Below are positions 24,211-34,032 of a DNA stretch of 64,000 bases, one piece after another. Below the pieces are notes generated by a model. That model was not told the origin of the DNA, ran no database searches, and saw only the letters and a program-made list of their open reading frames with translations. The translations under genes were made by a program, and so were the position numbers. The stretch spans positions 125,678 to 189,677 of the forward strand of contig NZ_LYPC01000020.1 of assembly GCF_001700435.1 (NCBI RefSeq), in the 5' to 3' direction. Source of the DNA: Paenibacillus pectinilyticus (GTDB lineage: Bacteria > Bacillota > Bacilli > Paenibacillales > NBRC-103111). How positions within the stretch are numbered: position 1 is the stretch's first letter; each line of letters opens with the position of its first letter.

Positions 24211-25188
24211 ATGAGTGGTAGAAGCTTGCCATCCAGACAAATCAACATCGTTTTGCGGCAGCCAGAAGCAGGCAGTCAGCGGCGAACGGTTGAGGGTTCA
24301 GGCGGGCAGTCAGGCGCTTCACCCCTTGCCGACGCCGAGCCCCTGCACACTGGCAAAAGGACGCCTATGGAGGGTCCGCTATCGGATATTTTCAAAGAGC
24401 TGAATGGACTTGTTGGGTTAGATAATGTGAAGGAACTGGTGCATGAAATCTATGCCCTTCTCCAAATTTCTCATTTCCGTGCGGAAGCGGGTCTCATGAG
24501 TAATGCTCATGTGTACCATATGATCTTTAAAGGCAGTCCAGGAACAGGTAAAACGACTGTAGCTCGCCTGCTGGGCCGTATGTTTCATGCGATGGGTGTG
24601 CTAAGTAAAGGCCATTTTATAGAAGTGGAACGTGCAGACCTTGTTGGTGAATACATCGGGCATACCGCGTTAAAAACGCGTGAATTGATGAAAAAAGCGA
24701 TGGGCGGCGTGCTCTTTATTGATGAAGCGTACAGCTTGGCGCGTGGCGGTGAGAAGGATTTTGGCAAGGAGTCGATCGATGCCTTAGTGAAAGGGATGGA
24801 AGATAAGAAGAATGAGTTCATTCTCATTCTGGCTGGCTATAGCGAGGAAATGGAGCAATTCCTTTCAACGAACCCAGGACTTCCTTCTCGTTTTCCGATT
24901 CAAATTGAGTTCGAGGATTATCCAATTGATCAGCTTATTCAAATTACAGAGTTGATGGCAAAGGATCGGGAGTACGTTCTCCTGCCGCAAACCCTCGCGA
25001 AGCTCAAGCAACACCTCACGGAGGAAAAAGCGATGACTTGGCGTGCATTTAGCAACGCGAGATATGTAAGAAATCTACTTGAGAAGGCCATGAGACATCA
25101 AGCCGTACGTCTATTGAGCCAATATGTGAACGCACCTTCCAAGATCGAATTAATGTCAATTCGTCCGGAAGATGTGAAATTTAAATGA
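24211..25188 (+). CDS. spoVK: Stage V sporulation protein K (AAA ATPase)
   Basis: The 325-residue AAA+ protein has Walker A GSPGTGKTT near 108-116, Walker B VLFIDEAYSLARGG and an arginine-finger segment PSRFP, as in SpoVK and CbbX-like ATPases. SpoVK is needed for spore maturation in B. subtilis. The N-terminal 60 residues are low-complexity and unlike Bacillus. ATG 24211 is preferred to GTG 24202, which overlaps the AGGTGA site. It precedes hflX and glnRA as in B. subtilis, with the efe operon in between. Confidence 0.92.
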   Translation: MSGRSLPSRQINIVLRQPEAGSQRRTVEGSGGQSGASPLADAEPLHTGKRTPMEGPLSDIFKELNGLVGLDNVKELVHEIYALLQISHFRAEAGLMSNAHVYHMIFKGSPGTGKTTVARLLGRMFHAMGVLSKGHFIEVERADLVGEYIGHTALKTRELMKKAMGGVLFIDEAYSLARGGEKDFGKESIDALVKGMEDKKNEFILILAGYSEEMEQFLSTNPGLPSRFPIQIEFEDYPIDQLIQITELMAKDREYVLLPQTLAKLKQHLTEEKAMTWRAFSNARYVRNLLEKAMRHQAVRLLSQYVNAPSKIELMSIRPEDVKFK

Positions 25189-25195
25189 CAGCACA

Positions 25196-25231
25196 AAAAG
25201 CTAATTAACTGATCCCAGTTAATTGGCTTTT
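25196..25231 (+). terminator. Rho-independent terminator after spoVK
   Basis: AAAAGCTAATTAACTG pairs with CAGTTAATTGGCTTTT around the loop ATCC, and T-rich sequence follows. It isolates spoVK from the iron operon. Confidence 0.85.
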
Positions 25232-25248
25232 TTATTTCATAAAAACAA

Positions 25249-25311
25249 TTGACAGATGTGTGGAACGGAGTAAAATAAACAGAGTGATTATTTTGGTGAT
25301 AATGATTATCA
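25249..25311 (+). promoter_or_regulatory. Sigma-A promoter and perfect Fur box of the efe operon
   Basis: TTGACA at 25249-25254 and TAAAAT at 25271-25276 are spaced by 16 bases. Downstream, 25297-25311 reads TGATAAT-G-ATTATCA, a perfect 7-1-7 Fur box. Its position just past the expected transcription start predicts iron-dependent repression. Confidence 0.9.
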
Positions 25312-25366
25312 ATATTAATTCTAAATAAAACAGGTGGATTTTATGAGGGTAAAGGAGTTGTCAGTC

Positions 25367-26851
25367 ATGCGGAAAGTCATACTTTCCAGTTTGGTTGCCT
25401 TATTATTGTTTCTTTCTGTTCCTTTAACGGTTGGAGCGAAAGCGCAGGATGATCTTGCGAAAGCAGATGAAGGTATAGTTCAAGCCATTCAAGCCGCGGA
25501 TAGCGGGAATGTGGATCAGGCGACGAAATTGTTTGAAACTTTTCAAGTCAATTGGTTGTCCTATGAAGATGGTATTAAGGAGCAGTCATTAGCCGCCTAT
25601 CAGAAAATTGAAGGTGCCATGGGGGAAGCGTCACTGCAAACGATGAAGCAGCCTGTGGATGCTCAGAAGCTTGCAGCGAAACTGAAAGATCTACATACGA
25701 TGAACACGAATTTCATAGAAGGGAAACTCGATGCATTCGGATCTGCCGCGAAGAGTGATGGCGAAGTAACGGTTGCCACGCTTGTAACCTTATTGGAGAA
25801 AGCGTCGGATCAATTGAAACAGCAAGATATTGCTGGAGCTACAGATAGCATCGAAACCTTGCGTAACTCTTGGTTGATCATTGAGGGCATCGTTGTTGCG
25901 CAATCTTCGAAGGTGTATGCCTCGATGGAGAGGGATATGGTTACTGCCTACGGCCAGTTATCAGCTTCGCCTCCTCAAGTGCAGGATGCAGCGACTACGA
26001 TAGAACGTATGCATACAGCTTTACAGCCTTTGGCTGCAAAAACGAGCTACTCCATGTTGGATGCCACGACAATTATTCTGCGTGAGGGCCTAGAAGCGTT
26101 ATTAGTCATTATTGCGCTATTAGGATTCTTGAATAAGTCAGGTCATGGGGACAAGAAACGTTGGATTTGGTTCGGTGTTTATGGCGGGCTCGCTGTTAGT
26201 CTCGGACTTGGTATTGTCGTCCAACAGTTGTTCTCTGCCAGTGCATTTGGAAATAACAATTTCCTCATTGCAGGTTGTACGGGAGTTTTTGCTGCACTCA
26301 TGCTTCTTTACATGAGCTATTGGTTGCACAGCAAATCAAGTGTTTCAAATTGGCAAAGTTATATTCGTAATCAAAGTGTAAAAGCTTTAGCAACAGGTAG
26401 TTTGGCATCACTAAGTGTACTTGCTTTTCTTGCTGTATTCCGTGAAGGGACTGAGACGGTGCTGTTTATGATCGGTATGGCATCTTCAATTTCAATAGGT
26501 TCCCTTCTAGGCGGCATTGGCATTGGAGTAGGCATTTTGCTAATCGTCGCATTCTTGATTCTCAAGATTGGACTTCGCATCCCGATGCGTCCGTTCTTCT
26601 TGGTGTCTAGCTTCTTTGTATTCTACCTTTGCTTCAAATTTGCTGGGATGGGTGTACATGGGCTTCAATTGGCCGGGTATTTACCAGCAACACCGGCAGA
26701 TTGGGTACCAAGCTGGGACGCTATTGCTCTGTATCCAACGTTAGAGAGTGCAATCCCGCAATTTGTATTAGTGTTCCTGGCTCTTTTCGCGGTAATCAGG
26801 GATCGCCGCAAAACCATTGTGTTGAGAAATATGGCATTATCCAATAAATAA
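25367..26851 (+). CDS. efeU: EfeU-type FTR1-family iron permease with N-terminal extracytoplasmic domain
   Basis: This membrane ferric-iron permease belongs to the EfeUOB system. The 494 residues begin with a signal-like helix. An exported helical domain of about 210 residues is fused ahead of the seven-helix FTR1 permease. The two iron-binding REXXE motifs are REGLE near 240 and REGTE near 359. ATG 25367 has AAAGGAG nine bases upstream. Earlier in-frame starts at 25334 and 25343 are less well supported. The exported domain resembles the one in the next gene (NWLSYEDGIKE here, QWASFEDEVKP there). Confidence 0.9.
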   Translation: MRKVILSSLVALLLFLSVPLTVGAKAQDDLAKADEGIVQAIQAADSGNVDQATKLFETFQVNWLSYEDGIKEQSLAAYQKIEGAMGEASLQTMKQPVDAQKLAAKLKDLHTMNTNFIEGKLDAFGSAAKSDGEVTVATLVTLLEKASDQLKQQDIAGATDSIETLRNSWLIIEGIVVAQSSKVYASMERDMVTAYGQLSASPPQVQDAATTIERMHTALQPLAAKTSYSMLDATTIILREGLEALLVIIALLGFLNKSGHGDKKRWIWFGVYGGLAVSLGLGIVVQQLFSASAFGNNNFLIAGCTGVFAALMLLYMSYWLHSKSSVSNWQSYIRNQSVKALATGSLASLSVLAFLAVFREGTETVLFMIGMASSISIGSLLGGIGIGVGILLIVAFLILKIGLRIPMRPFFLVSSFFVFYLCFKFAGMGVHGLQLAGYLPATPADWVPSWDAIALYPTLESAIPQFVLVFLALFAVIRDRRKTIVLRNMALSNK

Positions 26852-26878
26852 TACATGAAAAAGTGGAGGGTCTTTCCT

Positions 26879-28045
26879 ATGAAAAAAAATCAACAGCTTA
26901 TTATTCTAGCTGCAGCAACAACTTTAGTACTTGCAGGTTGCGGTAAAACAGAAACAACAGAAGTGGCTAAGGTACCTTTCAAAGACGGATCAGCAACCTT
27001 AGTTTCCAGTATTGATACATTGAAAACACAATTAGATGCAGCTAAAGTTAAAGATTCTAAGAAACTTGCAGACAAGCTTCAAGATCAATGGGCTAGCTTT
27101 GAAGATGAAGTGAAACCTAAATTCCCAGAGTTATATTTTAAAGTTGAGAAATTTTTAACTCCGCTAGAAGCTGCTTTGAAAGAAGATAAGTTGGACTACC
27201 CGACATTGACGGCTTTGAACACGAATTTGAAAGCGACTTTGACGGAGCTTACGATTTCATTTGCTGATAACAAAGGCGCGGTAAATAAAGAGACGATCGA
27301 AGCTTCTGCTCCACTTAAGGAAGCAGCTAAAGCGTATAACAAATATGTACAGGACCAAGGAAATCAATTGGTTACCTTATTGGATCAACTGAACACAGCT
27401 GTTAAGAGTGGAGATATCAAAAAAGCAAAAGAAGCGTATGGTCTTGCTCGCATGCCATATGAAAGAATTGAGCCGATCATTGAGACATTCAGTGAGCTTG
27501 ATGGCGTAATGGATGCCCGCGTTGATGATTTTAAAAATGAAAAAGATCCTAACTTTACTGGATTCCACCGCATTGAGTACTTATTATTTGTTAAGAAAAA
27601 TGTCAAAGATGCTGAACCATTTGCAGCTCGTTTGCTTGAAGATGGCAAGAAAATGCAACAAGCGATTGCAGCTACGACGATTGCACCTACTGATTTCATC
27701 GCAGGCGTTGGTGAGTTGATGGAAGAAGCGCAATCCAGCAAAATTACAGGTGAAGAAGAGCGTTGGAGTGGAGCAACGGTGCCTGTTATCCGTGCAAACG
27801 TAGAAGGTGCACAAGCGATCTACGATCTAGTTAAGGTTGAGCTGAAGAAAAAAGACGCGGCTTTGGATGAGAAGATTAGCAAAAGCTTAGCGACGGTTAT
27901 TGAAACAATGAACTCACTTTCACCTGTTGGTCCTACTTGGAATGATTTCGGTAAACTCGATCAAGCGAAACAAGTTGATTTGAAAAATAAATTAGAAGCA
28001 CTAGCGGAACCGCTTGTGAAAATGCCAGGAACATTAAGTAAATAA
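26879..28045 (+). CDS. efeO: EfeO-like iron-binding lipoprotein with M75 (imelysin-type) domain
   Basis: This surface lipoprotein is expected to pass iron to EfeU. The 388 residues start with a lipobox LVLAGC (Cys 21). An N-terminal helical domain (about 35-135) resembles the EfeU exported domain. The M75 imelysin-like domain carries the HXXE metal motif in GFHRIEYLLF. The cupredoxin domain usual at the N terminus of EfeO is not recognisable. ATG 26879 follows GGAGGG at 26865-26870. An in-frame ATG at 26855 would lack a ribosome binding site. Confidence 0.88.
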   Translation: MKKNQQLIILAAATTLVLAGCGKTETTEVAKVPFKDGSATLVSSIDTLKTQLDAAKVKDSKKLADKLQDQWASFEDEVKPKFPELYFKVEKFLTPLEAALKEDKLDYPTLTALNTNLKATLTELTISFADNKGAVNKETIEASAPLKEAAKAYNKYVQDQGNQLVTLLDQLNTAVKSGDIKKAKEAYGLARMPYERIEPIIETFSELDGVMDARVDDFKNEKDPNFTGFHRIEYLLFVKKNVKDAEPFAARLLEDGKKMQQAIAATTIAPTDFIAGVGELMEEAQSSKITGEEERWSGATVPVIRANVEGAQAIYDLVKVELKKKDAALDEKISKSLATVIETMNSLSPVGPTWNDFGKLDQAKQVDLKNKLEALAEPLVKMPGTLSK

Positions 28046-28064
28046 GAGGAAGAGGTTGAGCGGG

Positions 28065-29324
28065 ATGTCGGATAAAATGAATCGACGAGCTTTCTTAGGG
28101 ATGACCGCTGCAGGTGCTGCGGGCGTTGTGTTGGGAGAATTGATGGGGAAAGCTAATAACTTTCTACCAACGGAAAAAGCGTCTGCTAGTACCCTAAATG
28201 AAACCTTAGATTTCTATGGCGCTCATCAAACGGGTGTTGTTACACCAGCGCAGAATAGTGCTAATGTAGCTGCCTTTGATGTAACGACAAACGATGTGAA
28301 AGAACTGCGCGAGTTGATGAAAAAATGGACGGAGATGGCAGCGACGCTGATGGCTGGCAAACCACTTGCGGTAGAGCCGCAAGATGGCGCATTTCCACCC
28401 ACAGATACAGGCGAACAAATCGGTCTGGATACGGGCAAATTGACGATCACATTTGCGATTGGGGCATCCCTTTTTGAGAAAGATGGCGTTGACCGTTTCG
28501 GTCTTCGTTCGCGCAAACCGGCAGGTTTGACGGAAATGCCAATTTTCCATAAAGATTCATTGGAAGATCAGCTGACACACGGTGATATCGTCGTGCAAGC
28601 TTGTTCCGATGATCCCCTAGTCTGTTTCCATGCGATTCGGAACTTGTCCAAAGCTGCGCGTGGTGTTGCTCATCTGCGTTGGCAGCAAACCGGACAGTTA
28701 GGTGTGAAAGCAGAAGGAACTAAGCGAAATTTGTTTGGTTTTAAAGATGGAACGGCAAATCCGGCTCTGCAAGATGAAACATTTATGAAAAATAATGTTT
28801 GGATTGATGCTGGTGATGGTGCTTCTTGGCTTGCTGGCGGTACGTATATGGTTGTTCGTCGCATTCATATGCGAATCGAAACATGGGATCAACAATCATA
28901 TTCTTCACAAGAAAATATTATTGGTCGTCAGAAAGTATCTGGGGCGCCAATGGATGGCAAGGCTGAATTTGATACACCTCAGTTTGCTGCAGATGCTGCA
29001 GGTAAGGTGACCCCTCTTGATTCCCATATTCGGTTATCTAACCCGCGCACTGGCGAGAACTCAGAGCGTGAGCGTATCTTGCGTCGTGGCTACAACTTTA
29101 TGGAAAACCTCGATAGTGTTGGCCGCATTAATGCGGGGCTATTGTTTGTTTGCTTTAACCGGAACATTCAAACCCAGTTTGAGTCCATTCAGAAGCGTTT
29201 AACCAACCCGAACTTACCCGATAAGATGCTATCTTATACGGATACAACGGGTGGTGGCTATTTTGCTGTGCTGCCTGGTGTAACGTCTAAAGGATCCTAT
29301 CTAGGACAGGCATTATTTGAGTAA
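28065..29324 (+). CDS. efeB: EfeB, Tat-exported Dyp-type heme peroxidase
   Basis: This heme peroxidase is exported folded. In EfeUOB it is thought to oxidise ferrous iron or handle heme. The 419 residues have a twin-arginine signal NRRAFLGMTAAGAAG near 6-20, the family GXXDG motif in GFKDGTANP, and a distal HIRLSNPRTGENS segment for the proximal heme ligand. ATG 28065 is chosen with AGAGG upstream. A TTG at 28056 overlaps that site. It is the last gene of the Fur-controlled operon. Confidence 0.92.
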   Translation: MSDKMNRRAFLGMTAAGAAGVVLGELMGKANNFLPTEKASASTLNETLDFYGAHQTGVVTPAQNSANVAAFDVTTNDVKELRELMKKWTEMAATLMAGKPLAVEPQDGAFPPTDTGEQIGLDTGKLTITFAIGASLFEKDGVDRFGLRSRKPAGLTEMPIFHKDSLEDQLTHGDIVVQACSDDPLVCFHAIRNLSKAARGVAHLRWQQTGQLGVKAEGTKRNLFGFKDGTANPALQDETFMKNNVWIDAGDGASWLAGGTYMVVRRIHMRIETWDQQSYSSQENIIGRQKVSGAPMDGKAEFDTPQFAADAAGKVTPLDSHIRLSNPRTGENSERERILRRGYNFMENLDSVGRINAGLLFVCFNRNIQTQFESIQKRLTNPNLPDKMLSYTDTTGGGYFAVLPGVTSKGSYLGQALFE

Positions 29325-29337
29325 ACGTTATAGCATG

Positions 29338-29385
29338 AGGTTTGTCTTCCAAGTCGGCTAAAGACTTGGCGGGCAAGCCTTTTTT
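29338..29385 (+). terminator. Terminator after efeB
   Basis: The outer arms AGGTTTG 29338-29344 and CAAGCCT 29374-29380 enclose an inner CCAAGTC/GACTTGG helix. TTTTT follows. It ends the efeUOB transcript. Confidence 0.8.
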
Positions 29386-29525
29386 GTTGGTGAGTCCGTT
29401 ATAATTGAATTTTCCTCTCCATCAAATTGACTTTCCCTTTCATTTCCTACACAATGATGAAGGAATAGGCCTTATTGGCCTTATTTCGCTCATTTCAGCC
29501 TAGCGGGGAACTAAAGGAGACGTCT

Positions 29526-30854
29526 ATGAAAACAACTTCACATATGGTAGAAAAAGAAATCGATGACAGAGCGGTGCTTGTCAGTCTGATCACACAAAAG
29601 CAGAAGAAAAATGAGCTTCTGGCTGAATATTCGTTGCAAGAGCTGGTGAAGCTGGCGGAGACCGCTGGCGTTCAAGTATTGGAAACGATGACACAGAACA
29701 AAGAAGTCAAGGATACCAAATGGTTCATTGGTAAAGGGAAAGTCGAAGAGTTAAAGCTGTTATTAGAGGAACTTGGCGGGAATACAGCGATCTTCGATCA
29801 AGAGTTGTCGGGTGCACAGGTTCGTAATTTGGAAGCCGCGTTAGATGTGAAAATTATTGATAGAACGCAGCTGATCTTGGATATTTTCGCGCAGCGTGCC
29901 AAGACACGCGAGGGGATTATTCAAGTTGAATTAGCACAATTGAGTTATCTATTGCCAAGATTGTCGGGACAAGGTAAAAACCTGTCGCGTCTAGGTGGTG
30001 GTATCGGGACGAGAGGTCCAGGGGAATCGAAGCTGGAAACCGACCGCAGGCACATTCGCGGACGCATCGATGAACTGAAAGCGCAATTGGAGGAAGTTGT
30101 TCGTCACCGTACGTTGCATAGAGAACGTCGTAAGAAAAGTGGTGTTTTCCAAGTTGCTTTAGTTGGGTATACCAATGCTGGGAAGTCAACACTTTTGAAG
30201 CAGCTCACGCAAGCAGATGTGTATATCGAGGATCAATTGTTCGCAACCTTAGATCCAACTTCGCGAACCATGGTACTGCCAAGCGGCAAAGAAATAGTGA
30301 TCACAGATACCGTTGGATTTATTCAAAATCTACCGCATGATCTTGTCGCTTCGTTCCGTGCAACGCTGGAGGAGGCCAATGAGGCTGATTTGATCCTACA
30401 TGTTGTAGATAGCTCCACAGAGATGCGAAACGAGCAAATGCGCGTTGTAGGAGAGGTATTAGAGCAATTAGGTGCCCATCAGAAGGAACAGATCACCGTT
30501 TTCAATAAAATTGATCTGATTTCGCGAGAAGACCGGGACTTGCTTTCTGCTGAAGGTGAGTTCATGAAAGTTAGCGCCTATGCACCTGAGGATCTTGATC
30601 GATTACGTGTTACGATTGAAGATAAACTAATGGGTGACAGTAAGGAGTTCCGCATTCCTGCTGATAAAGGTGATGTCATCGCGCTCATGTATCGAATTGG
30701 TGAAGTGCTTGAAACGGACGTGGATGGGGAAGATATGGTGTTTAAGGTCCGTGTGAACACTGAGGATTATGTAAAGCTGGCCTATTTACTCGTTGATTAC
30801 GATCAATCAACAGGGAAGGCAGAGTTTGAAGAGAACGAGGGAGAGAGCAACTAA
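29526..30854 (+). CDS. hflX: Ribosome-associated GTPase HflX
   Basis: HflX is a translation-associated GTPase that splits stalled ribosomes. The 442 residues have the HflX N-terminal domain with KWFIGKGKVEEL, a glycine-rich linker GGGIGTRGPGESKLE, the G1 motif GYTNAGKST near 214-222, DTVGF (G3) and NKIDL (G4). ATG 29526 with AAAGGAGA upstream is preferred over an unmarked in-frame start at 29475. The following gene begins two bases after the stop. Confidence 0.94.
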   Translation: MKTTSHMVEKEIDDRAVLVSLITQKQKKNELLAEYSLQELVKLAETAGVQVLETMTQNKEVKDTKWFIGKGKVEELKLLLEELGGNTAIFDQELSGAQVRNLEAALDVKIIDRTQLILDIFAQRAKTREGIIQVELAQLSYLLPRLSGQGKNLSRLGGGIGTRGPGESKLETDRRHIRGRIDELKAQLEEVVRHRTLHRERRKKSGVFQVALVGYTNAGKSTLLKQLTQADVYIEDQLFATLDPTSRTMVLPSGKEIVITDTVGFIQNLPHDLVASFRATLEEANEADLILHVVDSSTEMRNEQMRVVGEVLEQLGAHQKEQITVFNKIDLISREDRDLLSAEGEFMKVSAYAPEDLDRLRVTIEDKLMGDSKEFRIPADKGDVIALMYRIGEVLETDVDGEDMVFKVRVNTEDYVKLAYLLVDYDQSTGKAEFEENEGESN

Positions 30855-30855
30855 G

Positions 30856-32106
30856 ATGCATTTCGGGGAAAACGTCATGGCAAGAATGGAAAAAGCAGAG
30901 CAGCGTGTTGAGAGCGCTTTTCGACACATCGAGAAAACCATTGATCTCAATCAATGGAAGGTGATTCGCGCCTTTCAAACACATAAAGTGAGTGACTATC
31001 ATTTTACCTCCTCAACGGGGTATGGCTATAATGATCGGGGCAGGGAAGTGCTAGACCTTGTGTATGCGGATGCTATGGGGGCAGAAGCAGCCCTTGTTCG
31101 CCCGCATTTTGTTTCGGGTACACATACGATTGGGACTGCCTTGTTCGGTGTGTTGCGCCCCGGGGACCACTTACTTTACATCACGGGTAAGCCCTATGAT
31201 ACGTTGCATAAGGTTATTGGTAAACCCGGTGATGGGACAGGCTCTTTACAAGACTTTGGGATCCCTTACAGCGAAGTAGCGCTTCTAGAGGATGGTTCGC
31301 CGGACTGGCCGGCGATCCAGGCAGCGATTCAACCGAATACGAAGGTAATCGGTATCCAACGGTCACGCGGCTATTCGTGGCGGCCGTCGTTTACGGTAGA
31401 CCAAATCGGCGAAATGGTCCGATTCGTCAAAGAGATCAACCCCGAGCTCATTGTTTTCGTCGACAATTGCTATGGGGAATTCACCGAGGAGCGGGAGCCG
31501 ACGCAAGTTGGCGTCGATCTCATGGCCGGCTCGCTGATCAAAAACCCCGGCGGCGGCATCGCCCCTTCGGGCGGCTATATCGCCGGGCGACGCGACCTCG
31601 TAGAGCTCGCCGCGTATCGACTGACCGCCCCCGGTATCGGGGGCGAGGTCGGGGCTATGCTCGGCGCGACGCGAGCCATGTTTCAAGGGCTATTCCTTGC
31701 CCCGCATTTGGTGGGGCAAGCGGTCAAGGGCTCGGTCTTCGCCGCAGCGATGTTCGAAGACCTCGGCTTTGTAAGCCATCCGCGCTGGGATGCGCAGCGG
31801 ACGGATTTGATCCAAGCGATCCGCTTCACGTCCGCGGAGCATTTGATCACCTTCGTGCAGGGCATCCAGAAGGCCGCTGCCGTTGATTCGCATGTCACAC
31901 CTGAGCCTTGGGACATGCCTGGCTATGAGCATCCCGTCATTATGGCGGCGGGAACGTTCATTCAAGGAGGCAGTTTGGAGCTGTCAGCTGATGCACCAAT
32001 TCGCGAGCCTTACATCGCGTACATGCAGGGAGGCTTGACCTACTCACACTGCAAGTTAGGTGTACTAACGGCAATCCAACATATGGAAGACAAGGGACTC
32101 TTGTGA
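30856..32106 (+). CDS. ynbB: YnbB-like methionine gamma-lyase family protein (PLP fold type I)
   Basis: The 416-residue protein belongs to the PLP-dependent family once called aluminium resistance protein and now grouped with methionine gamma-lyases. Motifs include SSTGYGYNDRGRE, FVSGTHTIGTALFG, VFVDNCYGEF and the PLP-lysine segment SLIKNPGGGIAPSGGYIAG. Function in Bacilli is not established. ATG 30856 lies next to the hflX stop, as in B. subtilis. The centre (about 31380-31900) is strikingly more GC-rich than both ends. Confidence 0.88.
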   Translation: MHFGENVMARMEKAEQRVESAFRHIEKTIDLNQWKVIRAFQTHKVSDYHFTSSTGYGYNDRGREVLDLVYADAMGAEAALVRPHFVSGTHTIGTALFGVLRPGDHLLYITGKPYDTLHKVIGKPGDGTGSLQDFGIPYSEVALLEDGSPDWPAIQAAIQPNTKVIGIQRSRGYSWRPSFTVDQIGEMVRFVKEINPELIVFVDNCYGEFTEEREPTQVGVDLMAGSLIKNPGGGIAPSGGYIAGRRDLVELAAYRLTAPGIGGEVGAMLGATRAMFQGLFLAPHLVGQAVKGSVFAAAMFEDLGFVSHPRWDAQRTDLIQAIRFTSAEHLITFVQGIQKAAAVDSHVTPEPWDMPGYEHPVIMAAGTFIQGGSLELSADAPIREPYIAYMQGGLTYSHCKLGVLTAIQHMEDKGLL

Positions 32107-32116
32107 AAATTTAAAC

Positions 32117-32166
32117 TGTGAACAAACCTAACACTCCTTGACACGTTTTTGTTAGGGCGGTACAAT
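32117..32166 (+). promoter_or_regulatory. GlnR box and sigma-A promoter of glnRA
   Basis: TGTGAACAAACCTAACA at 32117-32133 matches the GlnR/TnrA consensus TGTNA-N7-TNACA exactly. It lies just upstream of TTGACA (32138-32143), which is 17 bases from TACAAT (32161-32166). This predicts autorepression of glnRA under nitrogen excess. A second operator, present in B. subtilis, is not evident at full consensus. Confidence 0.88.
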
Positions 32167-32201
32167 AAGATTGAGGTACTTACTGACCAGGAGTGATTAG
32201 C

Positions 32202-32612
32202 ATGAGTGATGAGATACGTAGGAATATGGCGTTATTCCCCATTGGGATCGTCATGAAGCTGACTGATTTAACAGCAAGACAAATTCGGTATTATGAGCAG
32301 CATGAACTGATCATCCCGGCAAGAACAGCTGGTAATCAACGACTCTATTCGTTTAATGATGTGGAACGTCTTCTAGAAATTAAAGATTTGATTGAAAAAG
32401 GCGTTAATATCGCGGGCATTAAGCAAGTTCTCATCCCTGTGGATAAGGATTCTGAAGATGCAACGATTCTTAACGAGCATACAGAAGTGAAACGCAAGGA
32501 ATTAACTGATTCCCAATTGCACAAAATGCTTAAGCAACAATTGATTGGCGGCGGTAAACGTCCTGATCAGGTTTCACTGATTCAAGGACAACTATCTAGA
32601 TTTTACAAATAG
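32202..32612 (+). CDS. glnR: Nitrogen regulator GlnR (MerR family)
   Basis: GlnR represses glutamine synthetase and other nitrogen genes in response to feedback-inhibited GlnA. The 136 residues have a MerR winged-helix domain (LTDLTARQIRYYEQHELIIP, then GNQRLYSFNDVERL) and a C-terminal tail typical of GlnR. ATG 32202 has CAGGAG upstream. A GTG at 32193 overlaps that site. glnA follows 38 bases downstream. Confidence 0.95.
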   Translation: MSDEIRRNMALFPIGIVMKLTDLTARQIRYYEQHELIIPARTAGNQRLYSFNDVERLLEIKDLIEKGVNIAGIKQVLIPVDKDSEDATILNEHTEVKRKELTDSQLHKMLKQQLIGGGKRPDQVSLIQGQLSRFYK

Positions 32613-32650
32613 CCTGTCACATCGCTTACATTTGAGAGGAGAATGCACGC

Positions 32651-33991
32651 GTGAGCTACAACAACAACTACACTAAAGATGATATTCTTCGTATCGCGAA
32701 AGCAGAAAACGTTCGATTCATCCGTTTGCAATTCACAGACTTGATGGGAAGCATCAAAAACGTAGAAATTCCTTTAAGCCAACTTGAGAAAGCGCTTGAT
32801 AATAAAATGATGTTCGATGGTTCTTCCATCGAGGGCTATGTGCGTATCGAAGAATCGGATATGTATTTATATCCGGATCTAGATACATGGGTTATTTTCC
32901 CATGGGTAACAGAAAGCAAAGTAGCGCGTTTAATTTGCGACATTTACATGCCAGACGGTACGCCATTTGCTGGCGATCCGCGCGCTATTCTGAAAAATGC
33001 GTTAAAGCAAGCGGAAGAAATGGGATACACGGCTATGAACGTAGGTCCAGAACCGGAATTCTTCTTGTTCAAAACCGACGATAAAGGCAATCCAACGACT
33101 GAATTGAATGACCAAGGTGGTTACTTCGATTTGGCACCGATGGATCTTGGCGAGAACTGCCGTCGTGATATCGTGTTAACTTTGGAAGAGATGGGCTTTG
33201 AAATCGAAGCTTCTCACCACGAAGTAGCACCTGGTCAGCACGAAATCGATTTTAAATACGCAGATGCCATTAAAGCAGCTGATCAAATTCAAACGTTTAA
33301 ACTGGTTGTTAAAACTGTAGCAAGACAGCATGGTTTACACGCAACGTTTATGCCGAAGCCTTTGTTCGGAATGAACGGATCCGGTATGCACTGTCACCAA
33401 TCCTTGTTCAAGGGTGAGACGAACGCATTCTACGATGAGAGCGATAAATTAGGCTTGAGCACAGTAGCAAGACAATATATGGCTGGTGTGCTTCGTCATG
33501 CGCGTTCTTTTGCAGCGATCACGAACCCAACCGTAAACTCATACAAACGTCTAGTGCCTGGTTATGAAGCGCCTTGCTATGTAGCTTGGTCTGCAAGCAA
33601 CCGCAGCCCGATGATCCGAATTCCAGCTTCCCGCGGTCTAAGCACACGTGTAGAAGTTCGTAATCCGGATCCAGCGGCGAATCCTTACCTAGCATTAGCT
33701 GTTATGCTTGCTGCAGGCTTGGATGGCATTAAGAACAAAATGCAATTGCCTCCGCCAACAGATCGCAACATCTATGTGATGAGCGAAGAAGAGCGTGAGA
33801 GCGAAGGTATTCCTAGCTTGCCGTTGAACTTGAAACAAGCATTAGACGAGCTGCTTCGTGATGATGTGGTTTGCGATACGCTTGGCGAGCATGCCCTTGC
33901 TCATTTCTATGAATTGAAAGAAATTGAGTGGGATATGTACCGTACACAAGTTCACCAATGGGAAAGAGATCAATATCTGTCCCTGTACTAG
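32651..33991 (+). CDS. glnA: Glutamine synthetase, type I (GSI-alpha)
   Basis: GlnA makes glutamine from glutamate, ammonia and ATP. The 446 residues have the first-strand [10 protein letters not shown], the metal and substrate motifs EPEFFLF and [12 protein letters not shown], and [17 protein letters not shown]. Its length and the lack of the adenylylation insert match the Gram-positive GSI-alpha type, which is regulated by feedback inhibition and GlnR. The GTG start has GAGAGGAG upstream. Confidence 0.97.
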   Translation: MSYNNNYTKDDILRIAKAENVRFIRLQFTDLMGSIKNVEIPLSQLEKALDNKMMFDGSSIEGYVRIEESDMYLYPDLDTWVIFPWVTESKVARLICDIYMPDGTPFAGDPRAILKNALKQAEEMGYTAMNVGPEPEFFLFKTDDKGNPTTELNDQGGYFDLAPMDLGENCRRDIVLTLEEMGFEIEASHHEVAPGQHEIDFKYADAIKAADQIQTFKLVVKTVARQHGLHATFMPKPLFGMNGSGMHCHQSLFKGETNAFYDESDKLGLSTVARQYMAGVLRHARSFAAITNPTVNSYKRLVPGYEAPCYVAWSASNRSPMIRIPASRGLSTRVEVRNPDPAANPYLALAVMLAAGLDGIKNKMQLPPPTDRNIYVMSEEERESEGIPSLPLNLKQALDELLRDDVVCDTLGEHALAHFYELKEIEWDMYRTQVHQWERDQYLSLY

Positions 33992-34032
33992 AATTGAGTA
34001 ATAACCTTGATAGCTAATGACAACTAGATAAG

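Noticed and set aside
31377-31886. 169-codon plus-strand frame inside ynbB
   Set aside because: It exists because of the GC-rich codon pattern of ynbB. The sequence is Arg-rich and low-complexity with no start site.
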